From assembly GCF_030272615.1 (NCBI RefSeq), contig NC_081415.1:192104270-192168269 (forward strand): 64,000 nt of DNA, given 5' to 3'. The notes beneath the pieces were generated by a model. The model was not told where the DNA came from. It saw nothing but the letters and a program-made list of their open reading frames with translations, and ran no database searches. Position numbers and translations under genes: made by a program. Shown piece by piece: positions 23,654 to 34,864 of this stretch. The DNA is from Cryptomeria japonica (taxonomy: Eukaryota; Streptophyta; Pinopsida; Cupressales; Cupressaceae). Position 1 is the first letter of the stretch, and each line of letters opens with the position of its first letter.

Positions 23654-26600
23654 CTAAAATAGGTAAGAATAGAGCTCTCTCATCTTCATTTCATCCTCCC
23701 AAGTCGCCGATGTCTCATCATTTGGGTCCCATAGGACCCTTACCTGGTCGATGGTATGACCCCTGAGGGTCAACTACTGACACTATAGAATGCACATGGG
23801 CTCCATAGAAAGTTGCCCATCCTCGACCTCTAAAGCGTTCCAATCAAGAACATGTGTCACATCAGGATGATAAGGTCGAAGAACTAAAACATGAAAGACA
23901 TCAAGGATGCAGGATAGACTCAGTGGCAAGGAAAGACTGTAGGCAATAGGTCCTATCCTCTCAAAGATCTCAAAAGGGCCAACAAAATGAGGCACCAACT
24001 TATAACCCTTTCCATAACAAATCGGACAATTTCATGGACACACTCTCAAGAACACACGATAGCCAACAGAAAATTGATGACCTACCCTATGAGCATCTGC
24101 ATACTTCTTCTGCCTATCTTGTGCATCTACCAAATGCTCACGAATCCGCTCAACTTGCTGCTCCATCTCTCAAAGAATATCCACTCCTATACGCACCCTA
24201 TCCTCTAACTGATCCCAACTCAAAGGAGTACGACAAGGACAACCATACAACATGTGGAAAGGAGACATACCTATGGAGATATGATATCAATTGTTATAAG
24301 AAAACTCCACAAGGTAAAGATATTCCTCCTAGCACGATTACTGATCCATAACATACATGCGAAGCATGTCCTCCAAAATCTGATTCACACACTCAGTATG
24401 ACTGTCTGTCTCTGGATGATAAGCTGAACTAAAGTTCAACTGGGTCCCCAAAGAATGCCGAAGTGAGGTCCACAAGGCTGACGTGAAGATAGGATCTCTA
24501 TCAGAAATGATCCACCTTGGAATCCCATGCAACCTCACCACATCTTCCAAGAAAACTTGTGCCACCACTGTTGTCGTATAGGAAGCTCGAATAGGAACAA
24601 AATGTGCAACCTTGGTCAATTTGTCAACAATGACCATGATGGTATCATGACAACGCAAAGAAACAGGCAACCCAATAATGAAATCCATGAAAATGATGTC
24701 CCATTTCCAATCCGGTACTAGATTAGGCTGTAAAAGCCTTGTTGGGTGTTGATGCTCCGCCTTCACCTGCTGACATTCTAAACACTTCGACACAAAATCA
24801 GCAATGTCACATTTTATACTAGCCCAATGATAAATCTATCTAAGATCTACATGCATCTTCTTGACACCTAGATGTGCCGAATAAGGTGCATGATGGGCCT
24901 CAGTCATGATCAAAATGTGAAGACCCTCCAAAGGAGGTACATAGATCCATCCAAGATGATGAAGAAGACCATCTACCTCAAGGTTATAACCAGAATGTCT
25001 ACCCTCTAATGGTCTTCTAGACTCCATCACGGCTCTAACATCCTAATACCAGGTGTCTAAAGGAAGAACTCCAAGAATTCTCTCTCTCAAGTCCACTCCA
25101 AGGGACAATGTCGAAACTTCATGCCGCCTATGACTCAAAGCATCTGCCACTACATTCTCTTTTCCCTGAATATATCGAACCTCAAAATCACACTCACAGA
25201 GGAGTTCCATCCATATTCATTGTCGAGCATTCATGTTCGGCTGCATGAAAATATACTACAAACTGCGGTGATCACTATGCAGCTCAATCCGACGCCCCAA
25301 CAGAAAATGTCACCATCTAACCAACGCATGCACTAAAGCTGCTAACTCCAAATCATGAACTGCATAGTTCAACTCATGGTCCTTGAGTTTACGAGACTCA
25401 TAGGCAACCACACGTCCATCCTGCATAAGCATTGCACCTATACCTTCTAAGGAGGCATCTGTGCATACCATAAAATATCTGGATGGATCAGGGACTACCA
25501 AAATTGGAGCACTGACAAGGAGTTCCTTCAAAGTATGAAAAGTTGAATCACACTGCTCTGACCAAACAAACTTCTTCCCTTTCCTTTGAAGAGAAGTAAT
25601 CAGGTGACCTATTCGGGAAAAACTCTGAACAAAGCGATGGTAATATCCGGCCAAACCCATAAAACTCTGAACTTTTGAAACATTGCTCGGTGCTCACCAA
25701 TCCACTATGGCTTGGATCTTTGAAGGATCCACAGATACACCTTCTCCCAAAACCACATGACCAAGATAGTTCACCTCTTACTAGAAGAAGTCATACTTCA
25801 CCAAATTGGCATAATGTTGATTCTCCCTCAAGCACTGCAATACTTGTCACAAGTGACCCTCATGCTCTTCCATAGATCTAGAATAAATCAATATGTCATC
25901 CAAGAACAAAAGGACAAAATGATCAAGGTAGGTGCAAAAAACTCCATTCATGAGGCTCATGAAAACTGAAGGCCCGATCGTCAACCCAAATGGCACCACT
26001 ATGAACTCATAGTGACCACAATGAATATGAAATATCATCCTATGAATGTCTACATCATGAATGCACAACTGATGATACCCTGATTTCAGATCAATCTTAG
26101 AGAACACATTGGCTCCCTTAACCTGATCGAAAAGATCATCTATACGAGGAAATGGATATTGATTTTGGATGGTTACCTTATTCTGGGATACTTATCTAGA
26201 GATTTTGGAGAAGGTCTATCCATAAATTTTGAAATATATTAAACTCCGGTAAGGTATTTTGGGACATTCATTGTACAGTCTTTTCATTCTCCATCTCAAT
26301 TTTTGGTATTTTTGGCATTGATGTCAAAGGAGGAGTATAGGTGAAAAATATTTAGGAGATATGGAGGTATGGATTATTTTGTTCAGATGGATATTCAGCT
26401 CAGGGGGAGCAGGCTCCGGATGAAACCAATAGATGGAAACCATGTTCATTTTTCACATGAGTGTTGCCATCAATGCCAAAGGGGGATATTGTTGGCAATT
26501 GACACTCAATTGGTTAGTTTAAATATGTTGTCATTGATGGAAACATGTCAACATGTTCTAGCTTCATATTTTGGTTTATTTGTGTACCGACGGACACTTC

Positions 26601-27568
26601 ACCTTCACCGACACCAAAACTGGCATCGATAGGTTGGAAGAAATTATTTGGGTACAACTGTCGGTAATAAATGCATAACCAAAGAGAACCATCCTTCTTC
26701 TTAATGAAGAAAATAGGCACAACCCAAGGGGAAACACTAGGACGAATGAACCCCTTGGCCAACAATTCCTCCATCTACAACTTCAACTCACTCAACTCCT
26801 AAGTAGTCATCTGATATGGAGCTCTTGAAATAGGCTCTGCACCAGGAGCCAAGTCAATGTGAAAGTCTATGTCTCGCTTCGGAGGCATACCAAGAATATC
26901 CAATGAAAACACATCAGCATACTCTCGAAGAATTGGGTGACCATCAAGAGTGATTTCTTGACTCTCTTCCTCATTTCTCAACTCTCTTCCTCATCCACAT
27001 CTTCAAGAGAAACTGCAAATAGTTGACATCCTCGATTCATACACCACTTAAGTTGACTAACGGAAATCATACATAAGGATATCGATCTCTGAACTCCAAC
27101 GATCCCCACTTTCCTGCTATGGTCATATAAACACTCTACTAACTTCTGACAACAGTCTACACGAGCACTGTGAGATGATAGCCAATCCATCCCCAACACT
27201 ACTCCATAGGACCCCAAAGGAATGACTCAAAGGTCAACTAAAGTCACAAAGAGTCCTAGGTCCAACTCACAACTGAGAACAAGGGCATCTACAGACACAC
27301 GCACCTTGGTAGCCAGCTCTACTTGCCACCTATCCACCTGCTTAGCATACGTGAGTCCGCACTGCTCCACAATGGACGAAGAAATGAAAGAATGTGAAGC
27401 ACCAGAGTCAAAAATCACAGAGATAGGAATACCACACAACACACTTGTGGCCTCAATAACTGTACCCTGATGCTTAGCCTGGTGGTCATCGACCACTGCA
27501 AATACTCTGTGGGATCTACTTGCATCCCCTACTATTGGCTCTGATGCTGCTAGCCTCTGACTCTTCAT
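23654..27568 (-). pseudogene. gypsy pol: protease, RT, RNase H, integrase, chromodomain-like tail
   Basis: On the minus strand: protease IFDSGASHSFIS and LGMDWLS (27568-26980); RT start DIDFHIDLAPGAEPISRAPYQM (26799-26900), then [17 protein letters not shown]; after the insert, RT resumes with [30 protein letters not shown], the catalytic FLDDILIYS (about 25890) and [11 protein letters not shown]; RNase H region [18 protein letters not shown] (25310-25660); integrase zinc finger H-H-C-C (HAPYSAHLG..CLECQQVK), Asp in IIFMDFIIG, Asp in WIISDRDPIF, Glu in TECVNQI (24338-24793); C-terminus VPHFVGPFEIFERIGPIAY (GPY/F type) and a short chromodomain-like tail with VRVLWDPNDETSATWEDE, stop at 23654. 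Several in-frame stops are present. Confidence 0.9.
26185..26660 (+). mobile_element. 3' fragment of the pol-less retroelement inserted in the gypsy RT
   Basis: Plus-strand sequence aligns with the minus strand of 8380-8830: the coding end [19 protein letters not shown], a 'cattgatgtcaaag' purine region, 'atattcagctcagggggagcagg', polypurine tract and LTR start TGTTGGCAATTGACACTC (about 26491). It interrupts the gypsy RT between YRQL and NKVTIQ. No full LTR pair is visible, so it is an end fragment rather than a solo LTR. Confidence 0.8.
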
Positions 27569-27599
27569 TTGGTGAGAACGCTAAGGGAACTGAGCGGCT

Positions 27600-28785
27600 A
27601 GGTGACCAAACTATCCACAAGAGAAGAAAGCTCCCTACCTGGTCCTCTACCTCCAATCGGCCCACTGGACTACCCTGGAAAACCTTGTCTACTCCTCTGC
27701 TAGTTCATGTTCTTCCTATGTTGAGAGTTGCCACCCTACTGGCCTTGGAACTATTTTGGTCTCAGCGCCAGCTGCTGCTGATGTCCACCCTTAGCGGGTG
27801 CCTAAGGACTCCTAAACAGTGCATCTGGCGGGGACTGGTTCCCACGAACTCTGGGCCCACTAAAAGGTGTACTCCCTATCTGCACTCTCGACTGACCACC
27901 ATGTGCATAGCTAAGGTTTTGCTCTACCAACCTAGCTTTCGCCACGGCTACCTCAACTGAAGATGGCTCAAACAATCTCACTCCTCCACTGATGCAGTCA
28001 TTTAGACCCCTCAAGAAGTGTTGAACAAGCATCACCTCATTGTTTCCAATTCTAGCATACTATTTAAGCTCATAGAATCGATGCGCAAACTGATCTATTG
28101 ACAAACCATACTAGTGCAAAGCGTAGAACTTGTCTGCCCGAGAGTACCTCCACTGGGGCGAGAGAAATCGTGCCTTGAATCTCTCTAGAAAGATCTCCCA
28201 TGATACGGTGTTAGTGCACACATTGATCTTCTCCTCCTCTAATCTCTACCAGATAGATGCAAAACTCTCGAGACGCATGATAGCGCATCTCACCTTGGTG
28301 TTGCTACCATATGGGAACATTGTGAAACATTGATCTAAACTGATAAGCCAGGTCTCTGCCTCGAGACCAATGCCCTTTCTATCAAAGAAAGGAGGATTGG
28401 ACCTCATCAAGTCCCTTATGTGACCCACAAGAGCTAGATCCTAGTTAGCTGGGACCTCTCTCCTTCTAGGAGACCTCTCTCTCTCTCTCTCCTCTAGAAC
28501 TTGTTGATGCGACTCCCCAACTTGAGCATGAATGGGCTGATCAACCTCAGGCCTAGGGCCTAGCCTAGCTAGAACCTCCTGAAACATCTATCTCAGCTCT
28601 TCCCTTTCGGGAACCTGCTCTCCTACATGTTGTTCATCTTGATGAACATAATGCTCCTGATCCATACTCACATGAGTGGGTGGTGGCGAAGGACTATGGC
28701 GGTGTAAACCTCAACCCCGTCCCCCACCTCTTCCTCTATTGTGGCCACCAACATGGCCACCTCCCTTGGATTTCCTAGCCATGAC
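27600..28785 (-). pseudogene. gypsy gag pseudogene
   Basis: The start is probably at 28781 (MARKSKGGGHVGG), about 155 bp after the PBS. A Gly/Arg-rich N-terminus is followed by LMRSNPPFFDRKGIGLEAETW and FTMFPYGSNTKVRCAIMRLE (28246-28428), the retrotransposon gag core, and MMLVQHFLRGLNDCIS with a following part at 27802-28035. A clear zinc knuckle is not seen, possibly because of decay around 27600-27700. Several stops and shifts. Confidence 0.75.
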
Positions 28786-28919
28786 CTAACACTGCAAAAG
28801 AGAAAACGGTTTAGATCTACGACAAGGATAAAAACAAGGGGAACACAAACACTAAGACCTACACAAAAGGTCAAGTTGAATGGGCTCACTACAATCCCAG
28901 AGTACCCAGTGTTGAAACA

Positions 28920-28936
28920 TGGGCTCTGATACCAAA
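28920..28936 (-). other. gypsy primer binding site
   Basis: The minus strand reads tttggtatcagagccca directly after the LTR end ggggcattgca, the initiator Met tRNA type. The same primer class serves the copia element. Confidence 0.85.
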
Positions 28937-30190
28937 TGCAATGCCCCGCCAAGAACCCTAAAGAAAAACAACACTACTAGGCAACTAAAGGGTGAAATAA
29001 TGATTTTTTTAAAGATTAAGTGCATTAATTATTACATTGCACGTTTAATAACACAAGCGAAAGTCTAACACATGAAATCCTAAAGGGTTACCAACAGAGA
29101 TTAATTCATAACTAAAATAACATCATAAGGTTAATCCAATTATCCATCTAATTTTAAAACACCCAGGAAGAATTTAATTGGAAACAAAAGAGGATAAATT
29201 TGGCAAAATTTTGCCAGCATAACCCCTTCAATTTCATAATTCAAAACTAAAACATACACAGAAAATCAATTCCATCCATAAAACATAAATGGAGGAATTG
29301 ATTTCAAGATAAAATATAAACATGAAATAACCACCGAAAGAGATTGGAGAAGCATTTTAAATTAATAATGAACTGAAATTTTCATTAAACTCATGGCAAC
29401 TACTCCAAAACAACTACAACCATTTTAAAAATATTTCACACAACATATAGGAAGAAGGGGAAGAAATTTAAATTTTTATATAAAAATAAAAGTAGAGGTT
29501 ATCCAACCTGTGAAGCTTTCCAAGAAGCAATTTGTGGAAGAGCTTCAACCCTGCAACCAGATTCTCAAACCAATTCCTTCTTCCAAACAATTTTCAAACT
29601 TTGCCTTCCAAAAATGAATCCCCTCTTCCTGTGAACTCACAGACATAAATAGAAAAATATTTCAACCTAAACTTTTAGGTTGAAATTTTTTCTCCCATCC
29701 AATCAAAATAAAGCTTTTAAACAAATAAAGAAATATGATTTACTTTATTCCTATGAATTAAACTTTTTCTTTTAACAGTTAAATACCAAAAGTCAAAAAG
29801 AAAGGTAGAGAGGAAAAAGCTTTATTTTTTATTTTTTCATTTACCATGTCTAAGAGATTTTAACTTAACATGACATTTTGAAATTTAAACAGAAAGGAAT
29901 ATACTTACTAATTTATCCAATATATATAAATACGATTTAACATAACATATTAAGTCATTTTAACATGTAATTCAAGCAACTTTATCAATTTAATTTAAAT
30001 CAATTACTCAAGTCATATTTAAACAACTAATTACACCAACACAAAAATAACATCATTCACTCAATTTAACAAACATTTAAATAATCAGAGGTATGCAAAA
30101 TGAGGAATGATCAAAAGATGACTCACAAAACAAAAATACTAAAACCCTATGACTCGCATACTGGTAAAATGGGAAAGATGACCGACTGAC
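28937..30190 (-). mobile_element. 5' LTR of the gypsy element, truncated
   Basis: Closely similar to 21837-23080, starting TGCAATGCCCCGCC. The match ends at about 30190 ('accgactgac'), where the TIR transposon begins. About 530 bp that would complete it are absent from the window. Confidence 0.85.
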
Positions 30191-30191
30191 G

Positions 30192-30216
30192 GGTAAGTGC
30201 ACAAAGATGGTGGTCA
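30192..30216 (+). repeat. Left TIR of copy B
   Basis: GGTAAGTGCACAAAGATGG followed by TGGTCA. The base before it is also G, as in copy A, so the true end may be one base further out. An AGTGGAC block follows 15 bp inside. Confidence 0.9.
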
Positions 30217-31066
30217 AAAAGGGGGGTAGAAGTGGACCCGTTTTTTTTTTTTAAATTTGAAAACAAGTGAACTTGAACTTGTAGGAAAAATTTGAAAGTC
30301 ATCCACTCAAGATATGAAGATAATCAAAGAAAAAATTTGTAGTACTCTGAATCTAGTTTCCAAAATACTAAACTTTTTCAAAATTGGATAAGATTAAGGG
30401 GGTCAAATCCTTCGCGCACAAAAAACTGACCCTAATTTTTTCTGAAAAACATAACATAGTGTTTGACGTGCGCATCAAAAAAGTCATACTTAGATTTAAC
30501 ATTTTGACAAATCCTTTGGCAGAAAGATATTTAAGAGTGAGCACTAGAAGATGTGTATTTTTTTGTAATTTTTTGTTGAGTATTTTTTTTTAATGAATTT
30601 TCCAATTGAGCACATCCTAAAAATTAGGTACATGTTCATGCACGAAGCATAAGTTGCACTAAACAAATCAAAAATACAATTTTTTTTTAAATTGTAAAGA
30701 ATCAAGTGCACTACAATAATATATAAAGTTTTTAAAATTTGGATAAGTATATCAAAAGTTATTCAAAAAATGGTGCACCTATGTCTGTGAGAACTATGGA
30801 GACACTGGTAAGAGAAATTCAATAATAATATGTTATTGTTGTTCAAATTGAAAAAAAGTTATATGGTTAGAAAGCTCAGAAGATGGGTGAAAATGTGGTG
30901 GCAATTTTAGAAATACCCACTTGATGAAGTGTAAACCCGATGATGACAAAGTCAATAAACCAAGTTGATAAAATAAAACACGTCAAAAATGAGAGAAATG
31001 GAGGGAAATCAAACTTCCAAACCGTAGCTTTGTCATCCAGGCCTATTTCCAAGCCTAAACAGTCAA
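30217..31066. other. Left subterminal region of copy B
   Basis: Non-coding, colinear with 7268-8111 of copy A on the opposite strand. A 60-69 codon frame on the plus strand is not supported. Confidence 0.7.
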
Positions 31067-31140
31067 AACGCGTACGGGGTACTTATGGTGTAAGCAGTGC
31101 ATATGTGCTCTTTTTACTATAAACAGAGCATACGCGCTAT
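31067..31140. repeat. GCGTACGC-type palindrome cluster (left end of copy B)
   Basis: aacgcgtacggggtac, cagtgcatatgtgctc and gagcatacgcgcta at about 30-bp spacing: decayed versions of the same word as at 7136-7267. Confidence 0.65.
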
Positions 31141-31345
31141 TGTATAATATGATATTCTATATATAATATGAGTATATACATATAATATATGTAATATATA
31201 TTATGTGTATATACATATAATATATGAAATATATAATATGTGTATATATGATATTGTATATATAATATGTGTATATACATATAATATATTATATATATAT
31301 GTATATATATATGTGTGTGTGTGTGTGTATAATATTAAGTATATA
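31141..31345. repeat. AT-rich alternating block with (TG)n
   Basis: Repeats of tatacatataatatatg and tatatatgtatata plus a short (GT)n at about 31313-31328. Counterpart of 6985-7135 in copy A. Confidence 0.85.
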
Positions 31346-31394
31346 TATACACATGTAAGTGTATTGTCTCCCCCTCTCAAACGCATACAAGGTG

Positions 31395-31395
<1 letters not shown>

Positions 31396-31447
<52 letters not shown>

Positions 31448-31640
31448 TCCTCCATACCCCATCCCTCTCCCTCTCCCTCTCTCTCTCCCCTTCTCCCTTC
31501 CTCCATACCCCACCCCTCCCTCTCTCCCCTTATCCCTCCCTCCATACCTCATCCCTCTCTCTCGCTCTTTCCCCTGCTCCCTTCCTCCATACCCCATCCC
31601 TCTTTCTCTTCTTCTCTCCCTCCCTCCCTCCATACCCCAC
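31396..31640 (+). repeat. (CT)n and pyrimidine-rich block
   Basis: A perfect (CT)n run to about 31444, then repeated 'cccttcctccataccccatccctct' units of about 55 bp. Frames through it are artefacts. Confidence 0.9.
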
Positions 31641-31739
31641 TACAACTATGTCTGCACTTCTATAGAAGTAAGTGAATTTATTTCTTGTCTGCAACTTCCT
31701 CTTTGATTTTTATCATGTATGCTCTCCTAAGAAAATTGA

Positions 31740-32290
31740 CTAATGGATTTGTGTGTGTATATTGAATAGGAGGAATAGAGTTTTAAATTGAACCACGAGT
31801 CTATTACCGTGACAAACAAGGAAACTTGCAGCAATATTCTTCTTGAATGTGTTTTTAATGAGCAGAGCGGATGTGGAAAATAGTGTCAACAAAGCAACAT
31901 GATGAGTCAAAGTACCTGCAATATGTTTTTTAGAAGGAAACAACAGGTAGGAAGAGAAAGAGGGAGAGTAATAGAGATGATGTCCTGGAGAATGATAGTG
32001 GTGGGTATGCGAGAGTTCCCATGTTGTTACACAATGCCTATCACCTAAATAAGTTAAAGTTTGTTGTATGCATGGTAGTGGTAGTATATGATGATCATCA
32101 CTTGTCAAATGGCTTGGAACGGTACATACCCATGAAATAAATCAAGTGTGTAATTCCTATAGTCATAATCGAGATTAGTCTTATAACCTTGCAAATTTAA
32201 TAGCATCATATGTTTTAGAACTTAGGCAGTACTCTTAGGGTTAGGTCAAGCTCTTACACTTGCTTTTTAGCGAAGCCTCGTTGTTTGTTC
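31740..32290 (-). repeat. Single copy of the 0.57 kb internal unit
   Basis: Matches 5631-6198 of copy A in reverse orientation, including the word ggtcaagctcttacacttgc (32244-32263), which is the junction word between the two units of copy A. It retains the open frame 31740-32108 (122 codons, MTSDDHHILPLPC start) on the minus strand. Confidence 0.85.
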
Positions 32291-32339
32291 ACTTGGAGTC
32301 TCGTTGTATGATGTTCTATTCATAACTTTAAATTTAATA

Positions 32340-33270
32340 TATCATTTTATTAGCTCACCATATGACCCCTTAGGTGTCATTGGAGGTCGTATTGTTTCCT
32401 AAGAGGTCATATGGTGTCATGTGACCCCTTAAGACACCATATGACTCCTTAAGACATCATACGACCCATAACAATACCATATGGTTTCCTAAGGGGTCAT
32501 AGGATGTCATATGACCCCTCGAGACACCAATGACCCATAACAACACCATATGATGTTCTAAAGGGTCATATGGTGTTCTATGACCCCTTAGGATACTATT
32601 TGGTGTTGTTATAGGTCCTATGATGTGCTAAGGGATAATATAGTGTCATATGACCCCTTAGGACACCCTATGACCCCTTAGATGTTGTTAGGGGTCATAT
32701 TGTGTTCTAAAGGTCATATTGTGTCCTGGATTCGATATCTCTTCCTCTCCCTCCCCCCTCCTTCTTCTCTCTCCCTCTCTCCCTCTCCCTCTCCCTCTCT
32801 CTCTCCCCTTCTCCCTTCCTCCATACCCCATCCCTCTCTCTCTCTCTCTCTCTCTCACTTTCTCCCCTTCTCCCTTCCTCCATACCCCATCCCTCTTTCT
32901 CTTCTTCTCTACGTCCCTCTTTCTCTTCTTTAATTCCTATAGTCACAATCGAGATCAGTCACATGGTGTCTTGTGACCCCTCAAGACACCATACGACCCC
33001 TTAAGACACCATACGACCCATAACAACACCATATGGTATCCTAGGGGTCATAGGATGTCATATGACTCCTCAAGACACCAATGACCCATAACAACACCAT
33101 ATGGTGTTCTAAAGGGTCATATGGTGTTCTATGACCCCTTAGGACATTATTTGGTGTCCTTATAGGTCCTATGGTGTGCTAAGGGATGATATAGTGTCAT
33201 ATGACCCCTTAGGACACCCTATGACCCCTTAGATATTGTTAGGGGTCATATTGTGTTCTAAGGATTATAT
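32340..33270. repeat. Minisatellite of 'catatgaccccttaggacacc' words with 551-bp higher-order repeat
   Basis: Short words 'ggtcatatggtgtcct' and their complement 'catatgaccccttaag' alternate along the strand, so neighbouring words can pair. A block of about 551 bp is itself duplicated: gttaggggtcatattgtg at 32687 and again at 33238, each followed by a pyrimidine tract starting 'tctcttcctctccctcccc'. Absent from copy A. Confidence 0.8.
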
Positions 33271-33289
33271 TGTGTCTTGGATTCAATAT

Positions 33290-33320
33290 CTCTTCCTCTC
33301 CCTCCCCACTCCTTCTTCTC

Positions 33321-33368
<48 letters not shown>

Positions 33369-33533
33369 CTTCTCCCTTCCTCCATACTGCATCCCTCTCT
33401 CTCTCACTCTCTCCCCTTCTCCCTTCTTCCATACCCCATTCCCCTTTCTCTTCTTCTCTCCCTCCCTCTTTCTCTTCTTTTGTAATTCCTAATTCCTATA
33501 GTCACAATCGAGATCATTCATATGGTGTCCTAT

Positions 33534-33607
<74 letters not shown>

Positions 33608-33680
33608 CAACCTACTCCCCTTCTTCTCTCCCTTCCTCCATACCCCTTCTTCTCTCCCAACCTCCCCCTCTTCTCTCCCT

Positions 33681-33711
<31 letters not shown>

Positions 33712-34268
33712 CCTCTACCTCTCTCTCTCTCTCTCTACCTTCCCTCCCCCCCCTCTCTCTCTCTCTCCCTCTCTCTCCCTCTCCCTCCTTCCCTCTCTCT
33801 CTCTCCCTCTCCCCCTCTCTTTGTCCCTCCTCTCTCCCTCCAGCCTACTCTCCCTCTCCCTTATTCCATACCCCTTCTTCTCTCCCACCCTCCCCCCTCT
33901 TCTCTCCCTCTCTCCCTCCCTCTACCTCTCTCCCTCTCTCTACCTTACCTCTCCCTCCCCCCCTCTCTCTCCCTCTCCCTCCCCCCCCCTCTCTCTCTAC
34001 CTCTCCCTCCTTCCCTCTCTCTCTCTCTCTTCCTCTCCCTCCCCTCCCTCCCCCCTCTCCTCTCTCTCTCCCTCCCCCCTCTCCTCTCTCTCTCCCTCCC
34101 CCCTACTCTCCCTCTCTCTTCCTCTATACCCCTTCTTCTCTCCCACCCTCCCCCCTCTTCTCTCCCTCTCTCCCTCCCTCCTTCCCTTCCAACCCCCCTC
34201 CTCTCTCCCTCCCCCCTACTCTCCCCCCTCTCCCTCTCTGTCTCTCTCTCTCTCTCTCCCTCCCTCCC
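33290..34268 (+). repeat. Polypyrimidine tract of about 1 kb
   Basis: From 33536 to 34268 the plus strand is nearly all C and T with isolated A. A similar tract of about 190 bp precedes it, separated by 'gtaattcctatagtcacaatcgag', a word also found in the internal unit. Long (CT)n runs alternate with CCCTCC blocks. Open frames of up to 438 codons through it (Ser/Leu/Pro repeats) are composition artefacts. Confidence 0.95.
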
Positions 34269-34295
34269 TTTTTATTCACATCTTTTCTACTACCA

Positions 34296-34568
34296 ATAGC
34301 GCGTATGAGGTACTGAAACTATTAGTTCACTGCCCTGCCATAACTTTTTTAAGGCGTAGGAGCACGTACACGGTACTTATAACTTGTAAGAACGTATTGG
34401 GTATTGAGCCCATTATTCGCTACCCTTCGATAACATTTTTTAGGCTTAGGAGTGTGTACATGCTACTTATTAGTCCAAAATGGGAAAAAAGAATACCATT
34501 GGGCTTGCCAACATTTTATCAACTAACAACACGTACGCGGTTATTAATGTAGCGTGTACGTGGTACAT
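34296..34568. repeat. GCGTACGC-type palindrome cluster upstream of the transposase (copy B)
   Basis: Words at about 35-70 bp spacing: tagcgcgtatgaggtac, agcacgtacacggtac, agtgtgtacatgctac, acacgtacgcggtt, agcgtgtacgtggtac. Many end in GGTAC or CTAC followed by TTAT. Counterpart of 4760-4992. Confidence 0.7.
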
Positions 34569-34864
34569 AGACATAATTTTAGTTGCCCAAGAGCCTCAAC
34601 GACCTCAAAAGAAGTTTTTGAGGTCGTTGAAGGCCCTACTGGAATTGTGTTTGCACTTCTATCACTGTTTTATACATAGAAGTAAGTGAATTTTTTATTT
34701 TTGCGTGATTTTAAATGATTGAATTGTTGTTCTTATTAGTTTTGTCAATAGTATTGTGATTGTTTAATAGTTTGATTCCAAAAATAGTGATAAGTTACAT
34801 ATTTATGGTTATTTGTTTACATATATATGTAATATGATTCTATTTAGGACAACCAATATCAACC

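Larger units (their letters stand above)
21837..30190 (-). mobile_element. Ty3/gypsy retrotransposon (chromovirus-like), outer end of 5' LTR lost
   Basis: Two closely similar LTRs in direct repeat flank gag and pol read on the minus strand, with PBS at 28920-28936 and polypurine tract at 23620-23631. The pol order protease, RT, RNase H, integrase, GPY/F-like C-terminus is gypsy. It is inserted in the copia integrase. It carries an inserted piece at 26185-26660, and its 5' LTR is cut at 30190 by the TIR transposon. Confidence 0.9.

Noticed and set aside
21837-30190. Integrated pararetrovirus instead of a gypsy element
   Set aside because: Two LTRs, Met tRNA PBS, polypurine tract, integrase and chromodomain-like tail define an LTR retrotransposon; no movement or coat protein signature seen.
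33236-34552. 438-codon and other long frames in the pyrimidine tract, and Glu-Arg frames at 5071-5638
   Set aside because: All three frames are open because (CT)n and (GA)n cannot form stops; no domain, only Ser/Leu/Pro or Glu/Arg repeats.
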